Shown here piece after piece: positions 1 through 9,500 of a stretch of 29,869 nucleotides of DNA (positions within the stretch are counted from its first letter, which is position 1; every line of letters starts with the position of its first letter). Location: IMG/VR virus record IMGVR_UViG_3300044733_002821, positions 1 to 29,869 of that record; one strand, 5' to 3'. Position numbers and translations under genes: made by a program. This DNA comes from a virus. A model generated the notes under the pieces. The model made no database searches and was not told the origin of the DNA. It saw only the letters and a program-made list of their open reading frames with translations.

Positions 1-138
1 CTCTAATCTGTATTTTTTTGATTCAATTTTTTGACATTCCCTACAATAACTTCTGACCCCACATTTGACTTTACTCATTTTGTTAAACTCTAACAATTCT
101 TTTTGGATACCACATTTGTTACAAATTTTTGTTTCCAT
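1..138 (-). CDS. Zinc-ribbon protein, possible HNH endonuclease N-terminus (partial)
   Basis: The reading frame opens at ATG 138 and runs off the left edge, leaving 46 codons. The visible protein has two close cysteine pairs: CNKC at residues 6-9 and CREC at about 32-35, with another Cys at 26. This CxxC...CxxC ribbon is common at the front of small phage HNH homing endonucleases and of some phage zinc-finger proteins. The catalytic part, if any, lies outside the window, so the nuclease call is only inference. The start lies inside the end of the preceding ribbon-helix-helix gene (20-base overlap), which suggests translational coupling. There is no Shine-Dalgarno sequence. Confidence 0.55.
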   Translation of the reverse strand, partial: METKICNKCGIQKELLEFNKMSKVKCGVRSYCRECQKIESKKYRLE

Positions 139-280
139 TTTTGATATAATCTTTTAATAATTTATTAACAAGGGAAGAAATGTTTATTGATCTGTCTTTA
201 AAGTATTTTGGTAAATCAGGATCAACTGATACACCAATTTTTACTTTTTTTTCATGATCTTCAATTTTTTTTCTTCCCAT
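119..280 (-). CDS. Small ribbon-helix-helix-like DNA-binding protein
   Basis: This 53-codon frame begins MGRKKIEDHEKKVKIGVSVD and ends at the TAA at 119-121. The pattern is a basic N-terminus, one short beta strand (about KVKIGVSV, residues 12-19), then two helices with a polar turn (about NISSLVNKLLKDYIKN). That is the layout of Arc/MetJ/CopG-type repressors, which bind DNA as dimers through the strand. It is probably a regulator, but no target is visible. A TATTTAT motif lies 8 bases before the ATG. A second protein of the same general shape is encoded at 24274-24435 on the plus strand. The fold is inferred from pattern only. Confidence 0.65.
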   Translation of the reverse strand: MGRKKIEDHEKKVKIGVSVDPDLPKYFKDRSINISSLVNKLLKDYIKNGNKNL

Positions 281-288
281 ATATATTA

Positions 289-295
289 ATAAATA
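289..295 (-). promoter_or_regulatory. TATTTAT promoter-like motif
   Basis: On the minus strand this reads GATATTTATTA, 8 bases before ATG 280, in the short gap after uvsX. It matches the motif seen before most other genes here. The spacing to the ATG is very short, so a transcript starting just downstream would be nearly leaderless. Confidence 0.45.
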
Positions 296-326
296 TCTAT
301 AAAAGTAGAATTATTATAATTTATAT

Positions 327-1331
327 TTAGTTTTCTTCTTTTTCTTCCTTCAAGTCAAAATCACCATCAACACCTATAATATCTTTCCAATAGTCGGCGT
401 ATTCTTTTTTATACTTTTCTATGTTTGTTTTTTCCTCGGCAGTATCTTTTCCCGCGATAAAACCGTGTGGTGTAACAATTATCCTACCGTCATCATATCC
501 AAGACCATTTATATGATTTTTCATAACCGAAACTTTTGTTCTTGCCGCAAATTTAATAGTTCTTTTATCTTTGGTTGCGGTAATTTTTGTAGTTCCAGAA
601 TCTTTTTGATTTCCAAATAAAAAAACTAAAGATGAATTTAACCATATCGCCTCACCACCCTTGCTTTTAATTTTTGGTTGCCCAAATGGGTTGTCTGGAA
701 GTTGGACCCATGGTTGATTAACAATTATTAAGGTATTTTCATATTTAGAATCCGCTTTACGAGATCCTGAAATCCTTTGGTTAATACCCATTCCAATTTT
801 GTCTGCCAAAGCACTTGCATTATGTTGTTTTCCACCCTTTCCTTCATAAGTCATTTTACATGGAACTGATCCAACTGAATCCCACATTATACAAAGTGAA
901 TAATCTAACTCACCTTTTTCTTGTGCGTCTAATAGTTCATTTATGTAATCTGTAATTTGTTCGATGTATTCAAAATTATTATTGAATAAAAAGAAACCGT
1001 CCCATGTCAATTCACCTGTTTCAGTATCAACCACTTCTTCACATTCAAACCCCATAAGTTTGGCGTGTTCAAAAGACCATTTCTGTTCTGTAATAATAAA
1101 CACGGGCAAAATACCTTTCTTTTGGGCGTCTACAGCGGTTTTAACAAGTGCTGTAGTTTTTCCTGTATCTGAGTGACCTAAATACATGTTAAGGTGTCCA
1201 ATTGCAGGTCCAGGGAGTCCAACCGCATCTAAAAAGTCAGATCCAAGATCAAAAAATCTTTGTGGTTTGTATTTAGCGTCGGAAGAGAATTTCTTCTTAA
1301 TTGAGCTAAAATCATTTTTTTTAAGAGCCAT
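327..1331 (-). CDS. uvsX: UvsX/RecA-like recombinase
   Basis: This 334-aa protein is a RecA-family strand-exchange ATPase of the phage UvsX type. Such proteins coat single-stranded DNA and drive recombination-dependent replication and repair together with gp32. Walker A is GHSDTGKT at residues 52-59. The likely catalytic glutamate is E82 in IITEQ. Walker B is the hydrophobic strand LCIMWDS ending at D151. A glycine-containing stretch near residue 225 (KSKGGEAIW) corresponds to the DNA-binding loop region. The C-terminus is rich in Glu and Lys, as in other RecA proteins. T4 UvsX is about 390 aa, so this one is shorter. The ATG overlaps the stop of the 73-aa gene (TAATG), so the two are probably co-translated. 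It belongs to the gp32 group. Confidence 0.93.
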   Translation of the reverse strand: MALKKNDFSSIKKKFSSDAKYKPQRFFDLGSDFLDAVGLPGPAIGHLNMYLGHSDTGKTTALVKTAVDAQKKGILPVFIITEQKWSFEHAKLMGFECEEVVDTETGELTWDGFFLFNNNFEYIEQITDYINELLDAQEKGELDYSLCIMWDSVGSVPCKMTYEGKGGKQHNASALADKIGMGINQRISGSRKADSKYENTLIIVNQPWVQLPDNPFGQPKIKSKGGEAIWLNSSLVFLFGNQKDSGTTKITATKDKRTIKFAARTKVSVMKNHINGLGYDDGRIIVTPHGFIAGKDTAEEKTNIEKYKKEYADYWKDIIGVDGDFDLKEEKEEN

Positions 1332-1552
1332 TATAGTTCAATAATTTGGAAATTGTTAATTGTATCTAACTTATCTTTTGCGTTTGTAAGTTGTTCTACT
1401 AAGTTGTCCATTTCTTCTGTGTGTTGGGGGTGTTCTCCGATCCCTACTGAACTTGTGAAATAAACATAAAGTCGTGCTTCTGCGTCTGCGATTTCTGCCT
1501 CATATTTTTTTACGAGGGCTTCTTTTAGTTTTTCTGCAATAAACCTGTTCAT
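1331..1552 (-). CDS. Hypothetical 73-aa protein between gp32 and UvsX
   Basis: A 73-aa acidic, mostly helical protein that starts MNRFIAEKLKEALVKKYEAE. Two helices rich in Glu, Lys and Ala (about residues 1-27 and 45-68) suggest a helical hairpin or short coiled coil. I do not recognise the family. Its stop shares a base with the uvsX start (TAATG), and it follows gp32 after a terminator-like hairpin. This points to a role linked to recombination, perhaps a small accessory protein, but that rests on position alone. No TATTTAT motif precedes it. Confidence 0.7.
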   Translation of the reverse strand: MNRFIAEKLKEALVKKYEAEIADAEARLYVYFTSSVGIGEHPQHTEEMDNLVEQLTNAKDKLDTINNFQIIEL

Positions 1553-1581
1553 ATTTTTTTATTTAAAAGATAAATGAAAAA

Positions 1582-1607
1582 GGGCACTTTGTCTATAAAA
1601 AGTGCCC
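1582..1607 (-). terminator. Rho-independent terminator after gp32
   Basis: A perfect 9-bp inverted repeat (GGGCACTTT at 1582-1590 with AAAGTGCCC at 1599-1607) has an 8-base loop. On the minus strand it is followed by TTTTT, 15 bases past the gp32 stop. The plus strand also has a T-run after it (1610-1616), so it could work both ways. Reading through it would be needed for gp32 and uvsX to share a transcript. Confidence 0.85.
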
Positions 1608-1622
1608 CATTTTTTTGTATAA

Positions 1623-2486
1623 TTAAAACGGTAGATTTTCGTCGATTTCGTCGTTTGACTGTGGGTCATTTACCTCGTTAATTGATTTTGAGGTTGACTT
1701 TCCACCCAAAGAAACTTCTGCGGTTTCATCATTCGAATAAACATACCCACCTTTTTCAGAATCCCAACGTGGAGTTTCTCCTCTTGCGATTGCTTCAAGA
1801 TATTCAACAGGTTTTTTAGAATACACATCTTCCCATGTCATTTTGTCCTCAACCCATTCTTTACCTTGAGTTTCGTCTTTTGAAATTGGTGATGGATCGT
1901 CATACATTACCGTTTGAATTACCGTATATGCCGCGCCTTTTGGAGTTTTTGCTTTGGTTAATTCTAAAATAAGATCTCGTCCATTGTCAGAATCTGTAAT
2001 ATCACCTTTTGCCTTCCAAATTGGAATAATTTTATCAAGGATTCCTTCTTGTTTATAATTGTGTTTGAAACGCCAGAATTTTACTCCGTCTTGTTCGTTG
2101 TCACGATCAATAACTTTAACAATATAAAACTTACGAGCTTTGTATTGTTTTGCAAGTTCTTTGTCAGACTCTCTTCCTGTTGACATAAGTTCTTCATAAA
2201 CCTCATTTAAAGGGGAACGCTCATTGTCATTTTTTGCTGGGTCATAAAATTTTTGCCATTTTCCATCTACTTGAACTTCGTGGAACCATACTTCTTTGAA
2301 CGGTGAAGATCCGTCGGACGTTGGTAAGATTCTTAGTTTTCTTTGCCCTTGTTTTTCGTTGTCTTTCAAAAGAGCCGCGAAGTATTTCTTCATTCGGTCT
2401 TCAGAAGACATTTTTGATGTAGTGTTAGAACTACTTTGAGATTTCTCATACTGTTGTAAAACTGCGTCTAATGAATTTGTCGCCAT
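1623..2486 (-). CDS. 32: gp32-like single-stranded DNA-binding protein
   Basis: This 287-aa protein resembles the T4-family gp32 (about 300 aa), the binding protein that coats single-stranded DNA in replication and recombination. A basic, Ser-rich N-terminal arm (residues 1-35) would serve cooperativity. The OB-fold core includes RKLRILPTSDG, KEVWFHEVQVDGKWQKFYDP and KARKFYIVKVIDR. A long acidic tail ends in DEIDENLPF, much like the protein-docking tip of bacterial SSB (DDDLPF). Oddly, it contains no cysteine at all, so it cannot form the His-Cys3 zinc site of T4 gp32; the zinc loop region reads YDPAKND instead. It is preceded by a TATATAA box rather than the TATTTAT motif, which would suit early or middle expression. 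Confidence 0.88.
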   Translation of the reverse strand: MATNSLDAVLQQYEKSQSSSNTTSKMSSEDRMKKYFAALLKDNEKQGQRKLRILPTSDGSSPFKEVWFHEVQVDGKWQKFYDPAKNDNERSPLNEVYEELMSTGRESDKELAKQYKARKFYIVKVIDRDNEQDGVKFWRFKHNYKQEGILDKIIPIWKAKGDITDSDNGRDLILELTKAKTPKGAAYTVIQTVMYDDPSPISKDETQGKEWVEDKMTWEDVYSKKPVEYLEAIARGETPRWDSEKGGYVYSNDETAEVSLGGKSTSKSINEVNDPQSNDEIDENLPF

Positions 2487-2567
2487 TGTGTAATTAAAAA
2501 TTAAAGGTTTATATATGTTAAAAGTATAATTGTATAAAAAGGTTTTGTCAAATAGTATTGTAAAAAA

Positions 2568-2594
2568 ATTAAGGTCGAAATTATCGACCTTAAT
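2568..2594 (-). terminator. Rho-independent terminator after the Pro/Ala-repeat gene
   Basis: A perfect 11-bp stem (ATTAAGGTCGA at 2568-2578, TCGACCTTAAT at 2584-2594) has a 5-base loop and begins 2 bases after the stop of the gene at 2597. On the minus strand it runs into a T-rich tract, and the left flank is an A-run (2562-2568). It separates the late structural genes from the gp32 group. Confidence 0.88.
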
Positions 2595-2596
2595 TT

Positions 2597-3286
2597 TTAT
2601 GAATTAAATTTGTTTAATAAAATATCGTCTTCATCTTCCATTGGTTCGTTGAATGAATTTTCAATTTCAGACGGACTAAAGTTTTCCACTTCGTCTTGTG
2701 TTAGGACATACTCATTTTTTCCTGTTTTTTCCATTTCCTCTTTTTTATCATTAAAAAAATCTGCCAAGTTTTGTTTAAAAGGTCCTGAATCTAAGCTTCT
2801 AAGAGCTAGTTTTTCTTGTGGTGTTTTTGGTCTAAACTTATCTACTTTATTTTCTAATGAATCAATTTTTGAGACCAAGGAGTCCATTTCCGCAAGTTTC
2901 TCTTCCATTTTTTTTATTTGGTCAAAAAGATTTGTAAAATATTCTTCTTGTTTATCGGCCATAGTTTTTTGTGTATCAACCAAATCCGTAATATCTAATT
3001 CTTCCGTCCCACCTTCTTCTCCTTCTTCTTCATCAGGATCAACAAGTTCAACATCAGGATCCGCCTCAGGTCCTCCTGCTGGTTCTTCTCCTGTCGGAGG
3101 TGGTGGAGGTGGTGCTCCCGCTGCTGCCGGATCTGCTGGTGGTGCTCCCGCGGCAGCCGGATCTGCTGGTGGTGCTCCTGCCGCTGCCGGATCTGCCGGT
3201 GGTGGGGGTGGTGCTTGTTCGTTAATATATCTATTTATAGAATTGTATCTTGCAATTTCTTCTAATATTCTATCATCTATTCCCAT
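2597..3286 (-). CDS. Pro/Ala-repeat protein with coiled coil, probably virion-associated
   Basis: A 229-aa protein of unknown family. Residues 1-24 are a short helix. Residues 25-70 are a flexible tract with three copies of a 10-residue unit (ADPAAAGAPP) between runs of proline. Residues 70-98 are strongly acidic (PDEEEGEEGG). Residues 98-150 form a heptad-rich coiled coil (DQIKKMEEKLAEMDSLVSKI). The C-terminus is charged and ends DDILLNKFNS. The tract's codons are much more GC-rich than the rest of the window. It follows the 74-aa gene with a 2-base gap, ends at a strong terminator, and belongs to the transcript downstream of the baseplate genes, so a scaffold- or spacer-like virion role is plausible. 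No enzyme motif is visible. Confidence 0.75.
   Translation of the reverse strand: MGIDDRILEEIARYNSINRYINEQAPPPPPADPAAAGAPPADPAAAGAPPADPAAAGAPPPPPPTGEEPAGGPEADPDVELVDPDEEEGEEGGTEELDITDLVDTQKTMADKQEEYFTNLFDQIKKMEEKLAEMDSLVSKIDSLENKVDKFRPKTPQEKLALRSLDSGPFKQNLADFFNDKKEEMEKTGKNEYVLTQDEVENFSPSEIENSFNEPMEDEDDILLNKFNS
3111..3200 (-). repeat. Three 30-bp tandem repeats encoding ADPAAAGAPP units
   Basis: Three contiguous 30-base units (3111-3140, 3141-3170, 3171-3200) differ from each other at only a few, mostly synonymous, positions. They encode the Pro/Ala decapeptide repeat. The GC content is far above the surrounding AT-rich DNA. Unit number may vary between relatives through slippage or recombination. 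Confidence 0.9.
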
Positions 3287-3288
3287 CT

Positions 3289-3513
3289 CTATCCGTTTAA
3301 TAATGTTTTTATACCTGATGTGGTTTCTACTTGAATTTTTTTGAATGTTTTCATGGTATTATCTACTCGTTCGATAAGACCGTCTTTCATTCTAAGGGTG
3401 TAGCAATCACCTGTGTCAAGATCACATACTTGTTTGGTTCCGTCACCCATGTCTTTTTCAGACACCCTTGTATTTTTTCCAAGGTAATTGTCTAATAAAA
3501 TTTTTGTGCTCAT
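3289..3513 (-). CDS. Hypothetical 74-aa protein
   Basis: A small protein starting MSTKILLDNYLGKNTRVSEK and containing VCDLDTGDCYTLRMKDGL, with two cysteines five residues apart. It appears to be mostly beta strand. I do not recognise it. A clear TATTTAT motif lies 12 bases before its ATG, immediately after the stop of the 2503-aa gene, so it likely starts a transcript that includes the Pro/Ala-repeat gene 2 bases downstream. A small virion or assembly protein is a reasonable guess from position only. Confidence 0.7.
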   Translation of the reverse strand: MSTKILLDNYLGKNTRVSEKDMGDGTKQVCDLDTGDCYTLRMKDGLIERVDNTMKTFKKIQVETTSGIKTLLNG

Positions 3514-3525
3514 AGTTTTTTATTT

Positions 3526-3532
3526 ATAAATA
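3526..3532 (-). promoter_or_regulatory. TATTTAT promoter-like motif (palindromic copy)
   Basis: The minus strand reads GATATTTATAAATAAA, 12 bases before ATG 3513. The site is a palindrome, so both TATTTATA and the T4 late box TATAAATA are present here. It fills nearly the whole gap between two genes. Confidence 0.6.
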
Positions 3533-6500
3533 TCATGTATTCCATAAAATCTCAAATTTATTATAAGCTTGTCCAATTTCTTGTCTTAATTTATTAAGTT
3601 GATTTGCGTCTTCGGTGATTTTCGTATAAACATCAGGATTCTGGTTAATAGGAAAACTTAAAACATACCTTTTAGCAAGTGCGTTTACATACGCAATTTT
3701 AGGATCGTTTGGAGTTTCATTTATTAATGTGTTAAAATCTTCATTTAAAAGAACGACAACACCTGACACTCTATTTACCACAAACTCAACAAAATCTCTA
3801 ATTGTTCTAAAACTTACAATTGGAATATTGTTATCATTTCCTCTTGATACACAAAAATATTTTCTATTTATAAATTCAAAAAATGAATCACCATATACTT
3901 CCTGTAAATTAATTGTGCTGTAATTGTTTTCAAAAGCATTTAGTTGAGATCCGTTTGAATTTCCTGAGTCAGCAAATGCAAAAGTAAATGTCATGGACGC
4001 AATACTGATTGCGGTGTCTCCAGTTATGTCATAATTTTTAGAAATTAAAACTGCCCTTATTAAACTTACAAAATCTTTAGCTGATACTGAAGTTGCTTGT
4101 GGAATTTCGACGGCGGTAAATCCGTTATATCTACTATTCAATTGATTTGCACAATCTTGATTTTTAGTTAAAGTATCTTCGGTTCCCAAGTTTGAAATGA
4201 TGTTTGCCGCTTGGAATATTACATTGGTAGAATCGGCTTTAGTTTTTTCTTCGTTTTCAACAATTTTAGATTGTAATTTACTTAATATTTCTATGTTTAA
4301 AGTCTGTAAAAAATTATCAACAGATGGTAAACTATAGAATGGTTGTCTTGTTCCTGAAAAAGTTGTTTGGAAATCTCCTTCTGTAATTGTATGTTCCACA
4401 CTTGTAATCATATATGGTCCTGAGAACATGGGGATATTTCTTATATTAAAATACATCATCGGTTGTATTAAGGCGCACCCCATCATATCAACCGAACAAC
4501 CATAACTTCTATTTTTATATAAGTTATATAATGAAACCGATTGTGTTGTGCTTCTTCTGTTTCTATCAATATTCGCCATTTGATTTAACATTTCCAAAGA
4601 TTCTGAAGTTGGTTTTCCTGGATCTTGTGACACATTAAAAGATTTAAAAATTTGTTGATTTTGTTTTGTGACATCCACGTTAAAACCAACCACTTTATTA
4701 GACTTTGCCCAATCTGTTTTATTAACTTGACTTTCTACTAATGGATTATCGCTTGCTCTTCTTAGATCGAATGCGTCGTCTCTATAACGATAATCAACAT
4801 TGTCGTTCATATTTAAATGTTCGCTTGGTTTAGAAACATAATAACAAAGAAATTTTGGCGAACTTTGTCTATAATCAACATTCAGAAAAGTTCCGAACAT
4901 CATATTTCCAACCTCTAAAGTTCCGTCAGGTCTAGGTGTTGGATTTTTAGCAGCATCTTGCACATTATAAAAATTAACATATGCCGGTAGCATAAAGTGT
5001 TGAAAATTATTTTGAACTAATATGGTCGTGACCATATCGAGTAAGGTATTTTTGTATGATGTGCTTCCTTGATTTTTATCTGACGCCCCATCTTCTAACA
5101 TATCAATAATACCGTAGATATCCACAATAATTTTGTCACCCACATTTCTACTAGCCCTATCAACTAAAAGAACATCCTCAAATAATGTTTTACTTTCAAA
5201 ATCAAATCCTGCGATCCATGAATCATTAAGGGCCTTGAATGTATCCCAAAGCTCGACTCTTGTTTGTTCTGTAAATCCGGCTTCTAGTGGAGCTCTAGTT
5301 GGTCCACCATCCTCTCCAACAAAAACATTAGGTAATTGTTTTCTAACTGCAGGTAATAAGACATTTAAAACATTACCAATATAAAGATTGTTTTGTTGTA
5401 TGTAGTTGTCCATCAATTTATAAAACTTACTTAGATTTCCACTACTTGTCTGAATAGACAGGTTTGTTGGGTATCCCACCGGCGCTTGTTGTTGTGTTGT
5501 TGTGGTAGTTGTCACTTGTGAGTTTTGAGATGATGGTAAAATATTTACGGTGCTTTTAACAAATTGAGGATCATTTTCATTTATAGATAATGAACCAAAA
5601 TAATTTTGAATTACTTGGTCTCTCAATTGTTGGTTTGTTGTATTTGATTGTGGAACATTTTGACCTTGCACAATTACCGTTAATGAAGGGTCTCGTAATA
5701 CCGCAAACTTATATGGTGTGTTTTGATAAATTACTATTGTGTCACCATTTGTTAAAGTTGATAACTCAACAGCGGTTCCTTGACCTGTTGGTGATGGTGG
5801 AACTTGTGTTGGTGTTGGGACATTTGACGGATTAGTAACCGCATTTGTTGGTGGAACATTCAAAGGTGGGGGAGACTCTGGCATCTTAAATCCATTTAAT
5901 TTTTGACTTGCATAAATCTTAATAAGTGGAGCAAAATCCTCTACATTTTTTTCACTGAACTGAACGTTCATATCGATAAAAAAGTCTGTAATGTATGAAC
6001 CTGAGTTTTTGTATTCTAACTCTGGTATTTGTGAATACCCAACAAAGTATTCTAATGCTTCCCATGTTTTTGGATTTTGTGTCTTTGATTGTGCCAATGA
6101 TACTTCAGGTGGTAAATTACCAAACTCATATGGACTATAGTTAATCGGATTTTCAATAAATTGTGTTGAAAATGTGTAGAACAATCTCTTATCAAAATTA
6201 CTTGGGTTTCCGAATTTGAATGCGATGTCGTAATTTAAAAACCCACTTAAAACTTGTTGAAAGGTTGTATTTTGATTATCTATTGCCGATTGTAGTTTTG
6301 TTTCGGGCGATGTCCCTACAGGTTTTGAAACTTTCATCAAATTTCTCATTAGTAGATGAAAGTTTTGGTAACTTTTTTCAACATCAGGAACTTGATTTTG
6401 ACTTTGTTGTGGTGTCACAATTAAACCATCTGTCGGTAAATTTGTGGGTAAAATATCAACATAATCATAAATTGATCGACTAAAATTTAAAAAGTGAGTT

Positions 6501-9500
6501 TCAAAATCATCTAATAATTGTGTTTCAAACGTTGTAAATAACTCTTCAAAATTGGTATAATCATCTATTTTACCGGAGATTAAAAAGTTTTGTTGATCTT
6601 TTTCATTATTTATAATTTGTTTCAAATATGTTCCAGGATCGTTTTTAACGAGTTTTTGATTATCAAACCAACCGTATTGAGGACAATTCCAAAATAACCT
6701 TACACTCCCATTGAAAAGGGATGGGTTGTTAGACAATTCAACTTTCATGTTTCCATTTTTAAACGCTTCTTCTTTTGCCTGATTTAAGTCGGACCCAAAT
6801 GAAGGAAGAATATAGTAATTGTCAGGTTCTTGATTTGATCTAACTAATAACGACCAAGGTGAAACCCTCATAGTTCTAGTTGCATTATTTGGATCGAATC
6901 CCGGCAATTCAAAAAGATTTGAATTTGTTGTGTTAAACATTAAAAGTTTTTCATCATTCAAATAACTTTGTATTGTTGTAGATGAAATTCCTTGAGTATA
7001 TGAGTTCAAAACTACGAATGACGAATTAGTTGGTGGGGCAATGTTTGTTGTTTGATATAAACCAACACCACCTGTTGTTCCTGATATTTGTGAAATGATT
7101 TGAACGTCACCGCTTAAAAAAGGTCCATTTATTATTGTTCCTCCCGATAAAACATTATTTGATATTTGAGTGACTTGTATTGGTGGGTTAATTACCGTAA
7201 AGTTAAAGGTCTGTGCCGATACTGAACTAACCTTACATACTAAATTGGGTGTTGATACTCCACTTACTATTTTTTGAATAGTGACTCCTGTTGTTGAGGA
7301 TCCGCTGAATATCTGACCCACCTGAACAGGAGCGGTAGAATTATTTGTAACGTTCGCATAAGTTCCAAGTATAAATGTTAAACCTGAAAATGAGACGTTA
7401 AATGGTAGTGGTGTTGTATAACTTCCTGTTCCTCCAGTTACACCGCTCACTTGTCCTGTGATTAAAATATTGGCGTTAAATTGTGGAATGAAAATTGTAT
7501 CACCACTTTGAATGAGATTATTGGTAATAGAACTAATCGTAATTCCTGTTCCGTTAGACTCACAAGTCCCTGTAACTTCGTAAGTTGTGCATGACCCTGA
7601 TATGTTTAACCCAAAACAATTTCCGTTGTTTTGTGTTTGACCACTAAATAATTTAAGACCTTGGATAAAGACATTATAATCATCTATTAGTTGTGGATAA
7701 AATCCTGTATTGATTTCGGTAAAGGATGGTGTGCCGGTGGTTTCGTCTAAAACTAAACTTCTTGGCGTTCCGTCTATTACTAAATTGTATGTGTAAGTAG
7801 TTGCCGAATTTGCTGGATCCCAATTTTTTTTATAATTAAAATCGGTCCAAACATCGTCTAAAATGTCTTTACCTGTTTTTTTATAAACCTTATACCTGTG
7901 CCATATTGATCCGTATTTCAATATCCAAGCGTATGGTAATTTATGAACCGCCCCGAATTTTTTTAACGTGGATATTATATAATCCAAGTCATTAACACTA
8001 CCATTACTTAAAGTTCTATATTTTTCTCTTAGGGTTGCTAAAGGCAAACTATTCAAAAATAGATAAGCCGCCAACTTATATGGTGAAGTTTCTCTTTGAT
8101 TGTATCTAAAATTATTAACCCCCTTTTGAATAGCGTTTATAAAGTAAGGACTATTCAACATAGACGTAGTTTGATTCCTACTTAAAAAATTATCATAATT
8201 TTCGTAAAACAAATTACCCTCAGTTGCAAATTGATTTTTATATGTTCTTCCATTATAAAAATCTTTAAATGATGGAATTGACGAATTACCTGTAAATGTT
8301 AGGAAGTTAAAATGAGTAAAAGGTCTCTTGTCATTTACGGTGTCATTTAGATCAAAGTTTGCTAAAGTTTTTTGAATGTCGTTATAACTGATTACATTTT
8401 TGGTGTCATAAACTTCATTAACGTTATTTAACGCCCTTCCGTTTGCTAAGTTATTTTTGTCCCATTTGAAATCTATAATTGGGTATGTATCAACAAAATC
8501 AAACTCATTCGTTATTGATGTTCCTGTAAAATACTTATCTAAATTTACTAAACTTTTTGCGTTTGATAATGAAACACTTGGTTGAGATTTTAACGCATCA
8601 AAAATATCTCCATTTAAAATAACGTTTGGATTGGCAACATCGTTTCTAATATATGGTGTTACGAATTCTCCTCTAACAAAGTTTTGCCAACTTTCTCCTT
8701 GTCCTTGATTTGATATGTGTTTTAAAAAAGGAACATAGTTTGTGCTATTTAATAGATACTCTTTAATTTTCTTAATTAAGAATGGATTGTCAGCACCCAA
8801 ACTTTGCAACATATTAACGGCCTCATTGTCGGCCTCAACCTCATACATAGAATAAACGTATCCTGATTTCTTGTTAAATCTCGCATAAAACGAATTTAAC
8901 ATCAATCGTTCATAAATTTCATAGAAATATTTTGACTCTTCTTTATTTTGAAAAACTTCATTAGAGACCGCAAAGTCGATTGAGTTTAGTGAGATTCTTG
9001 TTGGTTGTGAATTTGTTTCAAACACTACCGTATCGGCATTTGCCGTTGTTTGTCTTTGAGTATAACCTTTAATGAATTGTTCAACAAACTCAACTTCAGG
9101 CCAAACTTCAGGATTGTATGCTCGGTATGAAGACGCAACGGTTTGGTCTCCAGGGTATATAATTTCAAATTTTTCTTTTTTATCATCACCAACGGACTCT
9201 CTAATAACTTGTGGCCAAGGGTAAATTGGTTCGTTGTTCTGTGTTGATGTTTTGATATCCACACTTGGTGCGGTTGTTTGACTTCCAAAAATTGCAGCTC
9301 TTCTGTATGGGTTTTCTCTTTGATCCCAAGCTTTTTTATGAACATCATCTAACAAACGTAAAAAGGCTTCTCCTTGACAATAAAAAACTGCCAAAATATT
9401 TCTTACACTCGGGACAAAACCCAAACTTCCATTTCCTTGCCCATTAAATTTGGTTGCCAAACTGGCGGTTATTTCAGTTTCAACTTGTTTTCTTTTTTCT

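Noticed and set aside
2610-3344. Long plus-strand reading frame opposite the Pro/Ala-repeat gene
   Set aside because: It is the mirror of the GC-rich repeat tract and of Glu/Lys codons; it is Ser/Gly-rich low complexity with no motif, and the minus-strand gene has a promoter-like motif upstream and a terminator.
3526-3532. T4 late promoter TATAAATA as such
   Set aside because: The literal T4 box on the coding strand appears here only because this site is a palindrome. The other gaps carry TATTTAT, so the motif is related but not identical.
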